Shown here one piece after another: positions 43,871-54,969 of a DNA stretch of 64,000 nucleotides; positions within the stretch are counted from its first letter, which is position 1, and every line of letters starts with the position of its first letter. The position numbers and the translations under genes were made by a program. The notes beneath the pieces are model-generated. The model was not told the origin of the DNA. It ran no database searches and worked only from the letters and a program-made list of their open reading frames with translations. The DNA is taken from positions 1,089,523-1,153,522 of the forward strand of contig VXBM01000135.1 in NCBI GenBank assembly GCA_013400155.1. Reading direction: 5' to 3'. The DNA is from Helopsaltes ochotensis. Lineage: Eukaryota; Chordata; Aves; Passeriformes; Locustellidae.

Positions 43871-46344
43871 ATGGGCTTTTTTTCAGTATATTTATTTGGA
43901 CACATTTGTCTCTGAAGAAGAATATCCCATTCCTGATTGGTCTATTACTATGGGAAGCAGTAATCCTCACAAGAATATCTGCCACTCAGTCACTGCACAG
44001 CAAGATTGGTCCAGGTTTGCAAAATAGCCAATGACATGATTTCTATAGCTCCCTACATGTGACAATGGGTCCAAGTGAAGCACTTGAAGACAGTAACAGA
44101 GGTATTACATTTGATACTCTTCACCTTAATAGGTGTCTTCAAAGGCTCCTATAACCACCCTAACTTTTCTGTTTATGATGAAATTCAGAGTTTTAGCTTG
44201 AAATTAAATTAAAATTAGGCTGAATGTTGAGTACTTTTTAAAATTCACTCTTTAAACTAGGTAATTTTTCCCCGATAAGAGATGTACACTATAGTCAGTA
44301 ACTTGATGGTTACCTTGAACACCTTAAAATTATCAACAGAGTAATTTTTGAATTTTCATCTCTATGCTGCTGCCTCTCCCATGTTCTGCTCTTTTGTGCT
44401 TTGTATATCTTGTCCTAGGTAAAGCAATTAACAAAGGGTGTGATGGGCACTGCAGCATGACCTTGAGGCTGCCACTTCCTTTGTTTCCTCGAGGTTTGGA
44501 ATGACTTCAAAAATCTATGAATCTGGAATACTCAAAAAGGTCAGCATCACAGCAAGGAATGCTGAGAAAAGCTGCCAGACTAGGATTGCTAAAAGCAGAG
44601 GAAAAAAAGATTACCAGGTTTCATGTAGTCTGTGGCCTTAACAATCCACTGAGGCTGTTGGTAGGAGATTGGGCACAAGCCAACATTAGCCATTCATTCC
44701 TTAGCTATTCTATTTATGTTTGTTGTTCAACTTGTGCATGCACAAACAACAAAGAGAAGGATTCTACTAGATCACAGGGAAGGAGAGAATTGGCTCAAAT
44801 GTAGGGGGGAAAAAAGGCTGAGTGGGGAAGATGGAAAGAAAAAGAGCATGGAGAAAGTCCAATTTATATATCCTTTTTCAAAACAGTGTATCTAATGTAA
44901 GTACGAAAGACCAAACTTACAGAATACTTTTAGACCTATATAATAAAGAAAGAAGCAAGAGTCCTGCCGCTAATGTGAGTTAGCCTAGTATTATGGCAAA
45001 GCCATAAATCAATAGTATTGTAAACATTTGTGAGTTCTCTGGGAAATATACCCTGGGCAGCATGAGGGCTAAGATGTTTGCAAAAAAACCCAAGCCTATT
45101 AAAATAAACCAAGTGACAAAAAATGTAATGGGTGGAGATTTTCTTCACTATTAACAGCTTGTTGCTTACACTCCTGTTTCAAAAGCGCAATTAAAAAGAT
45201 GATTTTTCAGTGCACATTTGGAAAGGTAAAGTAAAAATAACAGTATGGTGTAAAATGTTTAGGTGACTAATTGCATCTTAAGGCTGAGGGTTGTTGTGCT
45301 CCACATGCAGCCACTGCATTGTGCTCACTGGTAACCTTGAGAAGTGCTATTGTAGCATGAAGTTCCTTACACTGGATGGACTTTTACATGTTTTCTGCAT
45401 GTCTGTGTTTCTCTCCGGAAACATGTATCATCCAGTAACAGGGACAGGCTAACATTTGGATATAGGGAGCAAACTCAGGAGTTTCACTTTCCTAGACAGA
45501 TAAAGCAGAGACACTACTTCCTATTTTGGGGTGAGGCATCTCCAGCAAGTGAGCAAAATACTCCAGTTTTCATTTAATGAAAACAAGCAGCTTTTTCCCT
45601 CTAGGCCTAAAAACATTTGTCAGAAGCCTAAGTGAAGAAATATGAAAATACTGAGTGTGAATTATATCAGACTGTGAGAGGCAGTCTGGTCTAGTAAGAA
45701 GGCTAATGAACAGTGCAGCTAAGGGAAATCTAGTTTTGTTAGTGATTTTCTGTTTGACTTTATACTGATTCTTGATTCTCAGACTTGCTCTAAGTTTTCA
45801 TGTGGCTGACTTTAGACTCATGCTCCACACTGAGTGCTAACCTACCTCAGACATGCAGTAAGCATATTTAATTCATACTGAAGGGAAAAATCCCTACTGA
45901 GAGTCTAGTTATGAACCTGTCTGTGAGGAGGACAGTTGGGCATTACCACAGTTATGCCCATCCTTACAAGTATTCCATCCTACTGCCTCGAGGTAGACTC
46001 CTCTGGTAGACACTGGCAGACAAAACAGATGTAATGAATTAACACTTAGGAAGGTACAATTTTCTTCCCAGCACTCTCAGAACCACAAACACTAAGGTGC
46101 AGATTTGCACAAGACATTGCCAAATGGTTTTGGGCCTGAAGGACTTGATATCCAAGACTGAGAAAGTTAGCTTGCTCATTCTTATCAAAAAAAAGTACAA
46201 GAGAGTTTTACTGCTCCCTATGAATACCTAACAGGTTGGTGTGGTGAAGGCATAAGAGACATTTTCTCAGTGCTGCACAGCTGAAGGACAGCCAATTCAG
46301 GGATAAAGTTCAGCATAGTTCAGCCAATTTATTATAAATGAAAA

Positions 46345-46490
46345 AAAAACAAAACAACCCAAACATCAGTCTGGGCAAACACTGGAATAGTTGTGGGAAC
46401 TCTAACCTTGGCAACACTCACAACTTGACTGGACAAGGTCCTAAGCAATCTATTCCAACTGGACTTGTTCTGAGCAGGAGCTGACTGGCT
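46345..46490 (+). mobile_element. Old CR1 3'-end fragment
   Basis: TTGACTGGACAAGGTCCTAA, then TGTTCTGAGCAGGAG near 46468, match the general CR1 3' segment of the form ctggacaaagccctgagcaa...tttgagcaggagg from memory. It is strongly diverged. Confidence 0.5.
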
Positions 46491-49069
46491 AACATTTGGA
46501 TACCCCTGGCTACATGATTTTATAGTTCTGTGCATCTTAAAAGCTGTATCAGACAGAATGCTGTTTGGCCTATTGGCAGTACAGATGCAGCCTTTAGTTA
46601 GAGACTCTATTCCAGAAACATCATGCACTATCATTTTTCCTTGATTCCAGCCCCTTCTGGATAGTTCAAGTTTCAACCATCAGGAAATTTATCTGTGTAG
46701 TTTTATATATTCAAAATATTTGTGTATTTCTTTGTGTATGTTCTTCTCAATAAATTAAATTGATGCTTTTGAAGTTCAGCTTGCAGAGTTAATGAATGCT
46801 CAGAAATTCTCAGTGAGGCAGATGAAGTGGATCACAACAAACATCCTGATCAGTGAGAGGGACTGTGTACCTGAGATAATACTCTCAGCTTCTACTCTGG
46901 GCATCCATCTGCCTCTGCTTCAGAGTTTCCTGTTCCCCCTGAAAGGATGCTGCAGCTGTCTGGGTAGCAGCAAAAGAAACAACGGAGCTTTTAGTACAGT
47001 ATTCAATAACTTGAAATTGGTGTCACTTCACCCTAACCTGTCAGAGTGGATGAGGCAGTTTGCACGTTATGAGAACAAAGGAGATATCCTTTCAGTGAGG
47101 GCAGGAAACTCTGATAAGACCATTAGAACTGTTTCAAGCTAAACTCTTCTTTTTTCTGTTGGAATTTGCGACTGTATTGAACAGCATTTAAGTAATAATT
47201 CCAGCCCCATACGAATGTTCCAAGGTATCATTAAGTAGAGCACTTCAGAATAAATGGTGCTTTTCATTGTCGTGGGATATGCTCTTGTGTCTTTTCTTAC
47301 TTTGGCTCTCCCAACTTTACTCTTCAAAGTTAACAAAGGCAGAAAGTCCACGCTTTTGTACAATTTTCTCTTCTGCAACTCACACAGGACAAGGCCGTGC
47401 AAGCTTGGTTTATACTGTAAATGTGTCACGAAAGAGCTACATGATGTTTGCAGTCTGAGAACTGCAGGAATAGTTTCCCAAGCAGCTGCACAGTGCAGGG
47501 AGGTTGGAGGGTCCAGCCAGGGATAAAGGCTGTGCAGGACAATGGCCCCGTGTGGCTGCACGAAGTGCTCGGGCTCTGTTGTACTTCAGAGCTCACAGCT
47601 CCCATGCACTGCAGAGGTTGAAAAGCAGCTCTCAGTGAGACGCTAACTTTGCCTTACATGACTTTTACAAGAAGGTTTCCCTCTCACTTTTTCAAAGCAA
47701 TAAACTTCCAAAACCACTTCCTGTTTTAGTGTCACAGTCAAATAAGCCTGAGCATGTATTTACTGCTCCTTACTCTGATTTCTAATAGACTGGGTTAGTG
47801 TTGATACAGACCTTGTCTAAACTTTGATTAATACTTTTCCTTTTCCAGGCTGGTGAGGAAGAACCATAACTTTCTATTATGAGAGTGAATGTTTGCATCT
47901 TCTAGTCAAACTCCGCCACAGTATTTTTTTGAGAAATCACTATCCTTGCAACCATTCCTGCAAAATAAAAGCCCCTTGCCAAGGACTTGGAAGAATTATT
48001 ACATGGGGAAGGAACCTAGCTGCAACACAAATTCTCTGTTTTGATTAGCTCAGGGGTTGGGATCCTCAGCTATACATGACATGGAAGAAGAACATCTTAA
48101 CCTGCTTGCATGAAGTACAGATAGGCATAATTCCTATGTCAGCACCCATGCAGACACAGGAAAATCACTGATTTCAAGATGAATACAGGATCACAGGAAG
48201 GTCAACTGTGGAATAAGTTATCCAGCAAACTACATCTTACAGAAATGTCTCCCATAGATTGCCATTTCCCAGTACTTATAGTTGTCAACTGTATCTCTTG
48301 CACAAAATGTAATCCATTGGCAGTGTCTTTAAAAACAGCCAATTTCCCCTTTACATGGAGAAGCTTTTAAGAAAAATCAACCCTTGGATAAGTATCTTAG
48401 TAATTACATTTACTTTACCTTTGAATGGAAGTATCTTCATTGACATGAACAGGTAAAAAGAAATTTTTCTTATCCTCTATGACAATCCCACTACCTTTTG
48501 AATTTTAAGATGGAATAAAAATATTTTTGAGATTGTTCTTGATTATGTAAGACCTTATATGAAGGTATAAACACATCTCGTATATATCACATTAGCATTC
48601 ACAAGAATTTTGCAAAAATTGGAGATTTGTGTTTCCTTATTAGAATTTGTGAATCAGCAGCATTTATTCTGGCTTCAGTAGAGTTAACACAAAAATTTGT
48701 AAAAATTAAATTCAAATAAGTTAAATTATTAATAAATGTAGTATTCTTTGCATACAAAATTTTCAGAAAATTATTTCTCATTTGCATTATCAATCATTTT
48801 TAATTTACAGAGATTTATTGTCTCAAATAGAATTCCAACAAAGAACATCCTTACCAATACTTAAATAATTAAACTTTAAAAATACTCTTTTCTTTAAAAA
48901 CAAATAATGATAGGACCCTGTCTATGACAATATCAACCTGAAACTCCTTTTTTCAGGTGGAAGGAGTGCATAATCTACATGGAATTTGGCCTTGTAATAT
49001 TCTCACTCCATTAAAAACATGCTACTAAGGGAAAGCTTTTCCAAGTTGCAGAACATAATCTTGGATCCC

Positions 49070-49283
49070 AAACTGGCTAAAGACAGTGGGAGGTGTTCTA
49101 TTGACACAGCTGCCCAGGGATGTTGTGGGTGCCCCATCCCTGGAGGTATTTAAGGCCAGGTTGGATGATTTTGAGTTACCTGGTCTAGTGGAAGGTGCTC
49201 CTGTGCCCATGGCAGAGGGATTACAACTAGATGATATTTAAGGTCCGTTCCAACCCAAACCTTTCTGTGATTCTGTGATCTTA
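49070..49283 (+). mobile_element. CR1 LINE 3' end fragment
   Basis: CAGCTGCCCAGGGATG, GCCCCATCCCTGGAGGTATT, AGGCCAGGTTGGATGATTTT and TTCTGTGATTCTGTGATC in order form the standard CR1 3' end on the plus strand. It is truncated on the 5' side. Antisense to MYT1L. Confidence 0.93.
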
Positions 49284-49738
49284 TTACTTAAAAAGATTTC
49301 AGATTAGGTCCCAGTAAAGAATTAGAACAAATAAGGGACTTTTTCTGTGAATGTGAATGTTGAGGATTAAACCTTAGTTGGTTTAAAAAAGTAAAGAATA
49401 AAATTCTTAATAACTTCATTCTTTCAGATTCTTCACACTCAAGTCACAAAAGTTGTATTCCATGTTATTCAAAAGCAAGGCCCTTGCCCCTCCTTCATTT
49501 TACCTATACTTATGGAAAATACTTACGCTTTCCTGACAGATGTTGCTTGATTAGTGCATCAGAGGAAAACAAACCACGACCTACAATGGTTCCGGGAGAA
49601 GCCTTGAGGAGAAACCCATGATCTATCATTTTTTAAAATCATTCAGGTATTTCCATATAAATTTTTATGATCCCCCTGAGGTTTTTTTCTATAGTTCTTT
49701 TACAAATCTTATTCATGGGGAACAAAACCTGTAACTTT

Positions 49739-49778
49739 TCTCTGCAGTGTCCAGCATATCTCTGCAGTGTCGAGCATA
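49739..49778. repeat. 20-bp tandem duplication
   Basis: CTCTGCAGTGTCCAGCATAT is followed directly by CTCTGCAGTGTCGAGCATAA. Two copies with two differences. Confidence 0.9.
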
Positions 49779-51061
49779 ATCAACATTTACAGCTTTCAAA
49801 TTAAAACTTATTTGAGAAACGCCCAGCAGTTTCTGAATTCACTCCCCATTAAAGAATGGCTCTGGGATTTAAAAGACAAAAATACAATTATTTTTCAGAA
49901 ATAATGGAAGTTTTTTATTATTCTTCACCTATTGTCTGACATCATCTCTGATTCATTACTGAAATAGGGATTCCAATCATAGAGTCAAAAACAAATGTTT
50001 TTTACCTATTAAACTCTGAATTCAGCATTCAATAGATTGCATTTAATGCCAGGTCATTTTATTTCTTTTAGCTATCATCAGTTTATACAAGAAAACAAAA
50101 ACCCATAAACTCATAGTTTTACTGGTAAAAGGAGTAAGTTGTGATTTTGTAATTGTTATTTAGAATACTTTTGGTGTGCACCATGTAGAAGTGCCAGACA
50201 GGCCTAGAAAAGAATAGCTCTCTAATAGTAAAAAAAAAAAGAAAGTCTATGACTTGGTTTTCTTATAAACTAACTGCATCTGTATGTTTTGATTCTTTTC
50301 CTATTAAATATAGAAGAAAAATACTTGGGTATGTAATTTCATTGAATAAATTACAGTTATTTTAACTGATCATATGCTTTCATAATAAAATTCACATTAA
50401 TTAGCAGTCTGAAAATTTGGAAACTAGGTTCTGTTTATGTCAGTGTACTGTTAACTCTGACGCCTGAAGAAGGCATTTTAAATATCACTGACTGTTTTAC
50501 AGCTCATTATTTGAATGAAACTATGTCAATATTGTATCTCTGGAGACTACATCTTAACTATAATTTATTCAGACTCATTTTTGAAGGGTCAGTCTTTTTT
50601 CCCTTTTTTCCCACAGTCCAGAAAATAACACCTAATGATAGGAATGTGGTTATACTTCAGTCCTCCTCTGCCTCCGTATTACAGAAAACATATACTGCTG
50701 AAGCTGAGTACAGTGCAAGCACAGTCAAGCATACAAAAAAAATTAATGATGGCCAGTGGTAAAGTACTCCTCAAAATTTAAGGTTGTTTCATACAACTGA
50801 GGCCATGCTGAAAGAGCACAGTGTTGTTATCTGTGGAAGGAGAGAAATCAACAGACTTTGAAGCAGTGGAAATTCTGTCTGTGTTACGGTAGAAGAGCAG
50901 TTTTTACATGCAGATGAGCAAATGTAAATTCCACTTACTGGAAATACAAAAATATTGTAAAAGAAGATTACAATGAGGTGTTTATGAGGGATATGGGATA
51001 TTTTAGAGATATAAAACATTTATATAGATACTACAGTGCTGCAAAAAAATGTGTGTCACAT

Positions 51062-51856
51062 AAAGTCCCAATAGCACTGAGATAAAAGTAAAGGGATGAA
51101 CTTAATTGCATGGCAAAATCAGATGCTACTGTGCAGATACAGACACCACATAATCAAGTTAGCAACTGGCCATTTTAAGAAACCGAATAATGTAAGGAAT
51201 TTTGTAACTTCAAAAGATTTAAATAAGGCAATCAAACATGAATGCTAGCCCAAGAGAGTAGCTGAGGGCATCTGCCCAGATCATCACTGTTGTATCTTAG
51301 CGTAACTCTTCCAAAGGCAGTGGAGCTATGCTAATTTACACCAACTGAGGATCTGGATAACCATGTTTAGGACTTCAAGTGAAAAAATTACTTTTATTTT
51401 GGGGTATACATTAAAGGGTTTTGGCAAGTCTGACCAAACACAGAAAGTGCAAAACAATTCATTCTTAATTCCCCTTTTAGCAACTGTATAGTTTATGCAA
51501 CTTCCCATGGGGATCGCCTCAGCACTTGGGATATACCACAGCATCATGTTGCAGATCTTTGCAGATCTGGATGGAATGAGCAATTGGTTATGATCTGTTG
51601 ATTTGAAGCAAAAATGATCAACACCACAATGGGAGTCTGCACAATTACCAAATTGTGCCAAAGAAAGGACCTTTGAATTGATTACAAGCAAATGCCAGGC
51701 TGAATGAGATTAATTATGCAGGACAAGTTCAATGATAAAGAAGTATGACCAAACCCAAGGAAGACAGAGGCAACTGTACAAATGAAAAAATTCCAATACA
51801 AGAAGGCCTTAGAGAGATTCATTGGGCATATTAGCATAGCTAAACAAATTCATTTA
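51062..51856 (+). pseudogene. Reverse transcriptase remnant (Ty3/gypsy type)
   Basis: Readable pieces: KVPIALR (51062-51082) before a stop; KKPNNVRNFVTSKDLNKAIK (ending 51236), matching the DPxDLNKAIK segment; KGFWQV (51413-51430) before a TGA; QLPMGIASAL (51498-51527), matching the LPFGIxSAP motif; GYDLLI (51586-51603), where the catalytic VDD box has lost its first Asp; CAKERTFELITSKCQ (51654-51698); and KKALERFIGHISIAKQIHL (51800-51856), the connection segment. The motifs are on the same strand and in family order, with at least six stops or frameshifts. Confidence 0.82.
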
Positions 51857-52418
51857 TAATTAATCACAATTAAGTGCTCCTCTCAGAATAGTTGCTTAGA
51901 AACTGCACAGTATGGTACTAGAATGACTGACAAGAGAAAAGCTTCAAAAATTAAAATAAACCATCAAATAAACATTCACACTGAAATATTTGGTGATTAG
52001 TGAAGAGCTAGGAACTAAAGAGTGTATTTTCAAAACTGCCTAAGTTGTTATTGCAGACACTGAATTCCAATTTCAAAGTTAGGCATATAGAAGTTGCAGG
52101 GATGTGGATGCCCACCATTTACGGTCCTTCTAAAAATAAAGTTTAGACTCTTTAAGTCATACAGGTTGCTTTGAAAAAATTACTCTAATTCAGTGACTGT
52201 TCATCTGAATTGAGACTATTTTGGTAATAACTGAGTGGCAAATGGTTTTAAATATTGATTCAAATCCAAACAGTAAAAAAATACAAGCTACTGTTATCTT
52301 TTGTTTTGAATAATTAAGTATATAAAGAAACAGGCCATGAACTGTTTGGCTGTTGCAGATACCACTATGCAAAGGAAGCCTCTCATTTCAGAGCATTTCA
52401 TAGTATTGACAACTTACT

Positions 52419-52470
52419 AAGGCCCTGATTCTGCAAGGTGCTTCATGCAAGCAATTTCGTGCCTGCATGG
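52419..52470. repeat. Possible ancient sauropsid repeat fragment
   Basis: AAGGCCCTGATTCTGCAAGG resembles the terminal part of a short repeat frequent in reptile and bird genomes (GGCCCTGATCCTGCAAA form, from memory). It lies just before the RNase H end motif of the gypsy remnant. Confidence 0.3.
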
Positions 52471-52486
52471 AACACTTCACAGCATC

Positions 52487-52635
52487 AGAGATACTGATAT
52501 GCAGATGGCTTTTAAGGAGCTTTTTAGAGCGTACATGCTTTTAAGACTACCTCTGAGTAATGAAAACAATGATGAAAGGTCTCATGTGAACAAAACTCAA
52601 GTTTTTCCATTTCAGAGACAAAAGTTGACAAACTT
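52487..52635 (+). pseudogene. RNase H C-terminal end and RH-IN linker remnant
   Basis: RDTDMQMAFKELFRAYMLL (from 52487) resembles the conserved DMxxADxLSRAyL end of Ty3/gypsy RNase H. ISETKVDKL (52609-52635, another frame) resembles the LPISExKL linker before integrase. The catalytic part of RNase H upstream could not be recognised. Confidence 0.65.
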
Positions 52636-52690
52636 AAGTGAGAAAAATGGAATGACTCAACCTTACCAGAGTCTGAATGCATTATTCTAA

Positions 52691-53372
52691 CAGAGAAAAA
52701 GTCCAGCCACTTCCATATGTAAAACTTATTGCGACTACAGAGATGAAGTTGCTGCAGATGATGGGTTTCTATACAAGGACATTATCATAACACCACACAA
52801 CATGAGGTTGGAAATGCTAGGTATAACCTACAGTGCCCATTTGAGTATTGAGAAGTGCAGGAACAGAGCCCAAGGTGTTCTGTTCTGGCCAGGCATGCAT
52901 GCTGCCATCAAAGATAAGGTATCCAAGTGGAAATCTGCAATAAATACAGGAAACAAAAATGCAAAAAAAACCCACTGAAACCACATAAGATTCCTAATTT
53001 CACTTGGCCCAAGGATTGTTGAGCAAAATGGGAAGATTATTCCTTATAGGTGAACTAATAATTGGGGTTCTATGTTCCTTGGTTTTTAGTAATTTAAATT
53101 AGACTAGCACACTAACTTGCAATTTAAGAACACATCAAAAACTACAGTTTACTCATTTTTTTTACCACAACATTGCAGATAAATGAATAAAACACTATCA
53201 TTTACAAATAGCTCACTTAAGCACTTTTTAGCATTTCTTCAAATACATCACATCTGGTCCTTGCAATCACATTTCCTATACAAAAGTTAGCTAAAGCATC
53301 AAGGAATTTCAAAAAGTGTCTGCAGATTCAAAGGATACATATTTAGCATCAAAGGAGTATTTCAACTTAACA
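52691..53372 (+). pseudogene. Integrase remnant (zinc-binding region and core)
   Basis: An open frame of 95 codons (52691-52975) contains YCDYRDEVAADDGFLYKD and then AHLSIEKCRNRAQGVLFWPG, the gypsy integrase zinc-binding region. Of the HHCC ligands one His remains and the closing Cys pair is lost (VSKWKS). An extra A in an A8 run (52963-52970) shifts the frame into PLKPHKIPNFTWPK. The core is seen as SFTNSSLKHFLAFLQIHHI (from 53198), matching the DNGxxFxSxxF region, and SKDTYLASKEYFNLT (53328-53372), matching the DPYLALLEYRNTP segment. The DDE residues are not intact. Confidence 0.82.
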
Positions 53373-53640
53373 TAAGATTACTTACTAGGCTCAACAACCC
53401 TAGTATTTAAGAAAAACTGTAATGACAACTACTGTTTCCATGTAGAAAAAAACCCCATAAACAACAGGAGTAAAAAGGTGATAATAAGAATGGAAATGGT
53501 CATTTCTCTTGCAACAAAGAGTAATTTTCTAAGATAAAAGCGAGTGAAAACTATATAATGGGTCTCAGGCTTGCTGCATTCTTATAGGAGGACAGATGTA
53601 ATCTCAACAGGAAAAGGGAAGGAGAAGGTGGGAAAGGGAA

Positions 53641-53668
53641 GGCAAGGCAAGGCAAGGCAAGGCAAGGG
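53641..53668. repeat. (GGCAA)n microsatellite
   Basis: Five and a half copies of GGCAA following a G/A-rich stretch. Confidence 0.97.
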
Positions 53669-54044
53669 ATAATACTTCTTTTCGGATGAAACAACAAATG
53701 CACATCTAGGAACTGAACATCAGAAACACCTCAAGTGGAAAGCACAGGATGTAGGTGGAGAATTCACTCCAGCAGGTAAACAGAATTCTGCAGAAATAAC
53801 TGGTTCAAGTACATAAAGTGACTGTATATTGGGAGAGCTACCAAGGTTTAAAATAGTATAGGCACTGGTAATTGCCCAAGAATAATGTGGTTACCTATCT
53901 AAAGAGGGAAATGTTTCTGTGGTGTTTTACTAATATATCCTAATAATTTTTGTCTCTGCATTTTAAATTTTTATTTGGAGAAGATCTATTTTTTTACCAG
54001 ATGACTACAGCAAGGAGGAAAATACTATTCTTTTCCAGTAATAC

Positions 54045-54085
54045 TTTATTTTATATATTCATATTTTATTTTATATATTCATCAG
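54045..54085. repeat. AT-rich tandem duplication
   Basis: TTATTTTATATATTCATA is repeated once directly, giving two copies of about 20 bp. Confidence 0.9.
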
Positions 54086-54884
54086 AATAAAACGAACAGA
54101 ATCTTCTCAGTTTCTGGGAGACTGTCTCTTCTTCCCAGTTCCTGCTGAACAAATTGCAGTAAAACCCCATCAGTAAAAATAAATAATAGATAATATACTA
54201 ATATAGAAGAGTTTCCCTATGAGGTAGGGATATCCTTTCTATCACAAAAACACTGTACTGCACGGAATTGTTTTTCAAGAAGAATCATGGCTAACAGGGC
54301 CATGGGAAGTGAACTTCAGGGAAGTTCACTTTTCTGTGTGAAAACTGCCATCGTGACACCTCTGGGAATAGGGAGATGCGTGAAAGGAAGTTAAGAGAAA
54401 GAGTAGAAGATCACTAAGAGTATGGAAATTACTGTGGCAGAATGACATGGAGAAAAGATGGAGGCACAGAAATTCTGACTCTTACTTTACTGTGGAGAAC
54501 ATGCAAAAATAGACTGAGCTCCTCACTCAGAGTTAAGAAGAGATGTGAGAAACAAAAAGCTATCAGGTTTCATTGTAGTGAGGGAAAGGAGACTGCACTC
54601 ATCCCTCCATAGGAAATACCAGAAGACATCCACCACAGAAAACAAGAAAATCCACACAGATGCTTTGAGACTGAAGGACTGGGCATACTAGCAGTATCAG
54701 GAAGTATCCAAACTTGTAGGCACCTGATTGAACTGCAAATCGCCCTGAGGATCAGATTCTTCAGAATAAGCAATAATGGGATTGTCTGGCAGAAAATTGA
54801 CCCAAGACAACACGGGTAGATGTTGAGGATAGGATATCCTCATATAGTTCCACAGCAGACCAAGCTAACATTTAGCTACCTTTG

Positions 54885-54969
54885 TATATATATATATACA
54901 TACATATACACACACACATATATATACACACACACATATATGTGTGTGTATGTATATATATATATATAT
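54885..54969. repeat. TA/CA microsatellite with palindromic core
   Basis: Alternating TA, CA and TG runs over 85 bp. A perfect 22-bp palindrome at 54928-54949 (ACACACAT/ATGTGTGT type, centre between 54938 and 54939) extends imperfectly to 54918-54959. Confidence 0.95.

Larger units (their letters stand above)
50945..53430 (+). mobile_element. Decayed Ty3/gypsy-type retrotransposon (pol region)
   Basis: A plus-strand stretch of about 2.5 kb in which motifs of a Ty3/gypsy pol can be read in the right order: the RT N-terminal segment, RT palm and connection, RNase H end, integrase zinc-binding region and catalytic core. Nearly every motif is in a different frame or next to a stop, so it is inactive. 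No gag, protease or LTR was recognised. Two short foreign-looking pieces (near 51331-51356 and 52419-52470) seem inserted into it. Lies antisense in the 24-kb MYT1L intron. Assignment is by motif reading, not by database search. Confidence 0.8.

Noticed and set aside
43285..44027. Lys/Pro/Asn/Gln-rich ORFs up to 170 codons
   Set aside because: They run through the A/C-only tract. Repetition explains the open frames.
46332..47561. ORFs of 114-140 codons in several frames
   Set aside because: No domain, no overlap with splice-flanked exons; within background for this length, and part is an old CR1 end.
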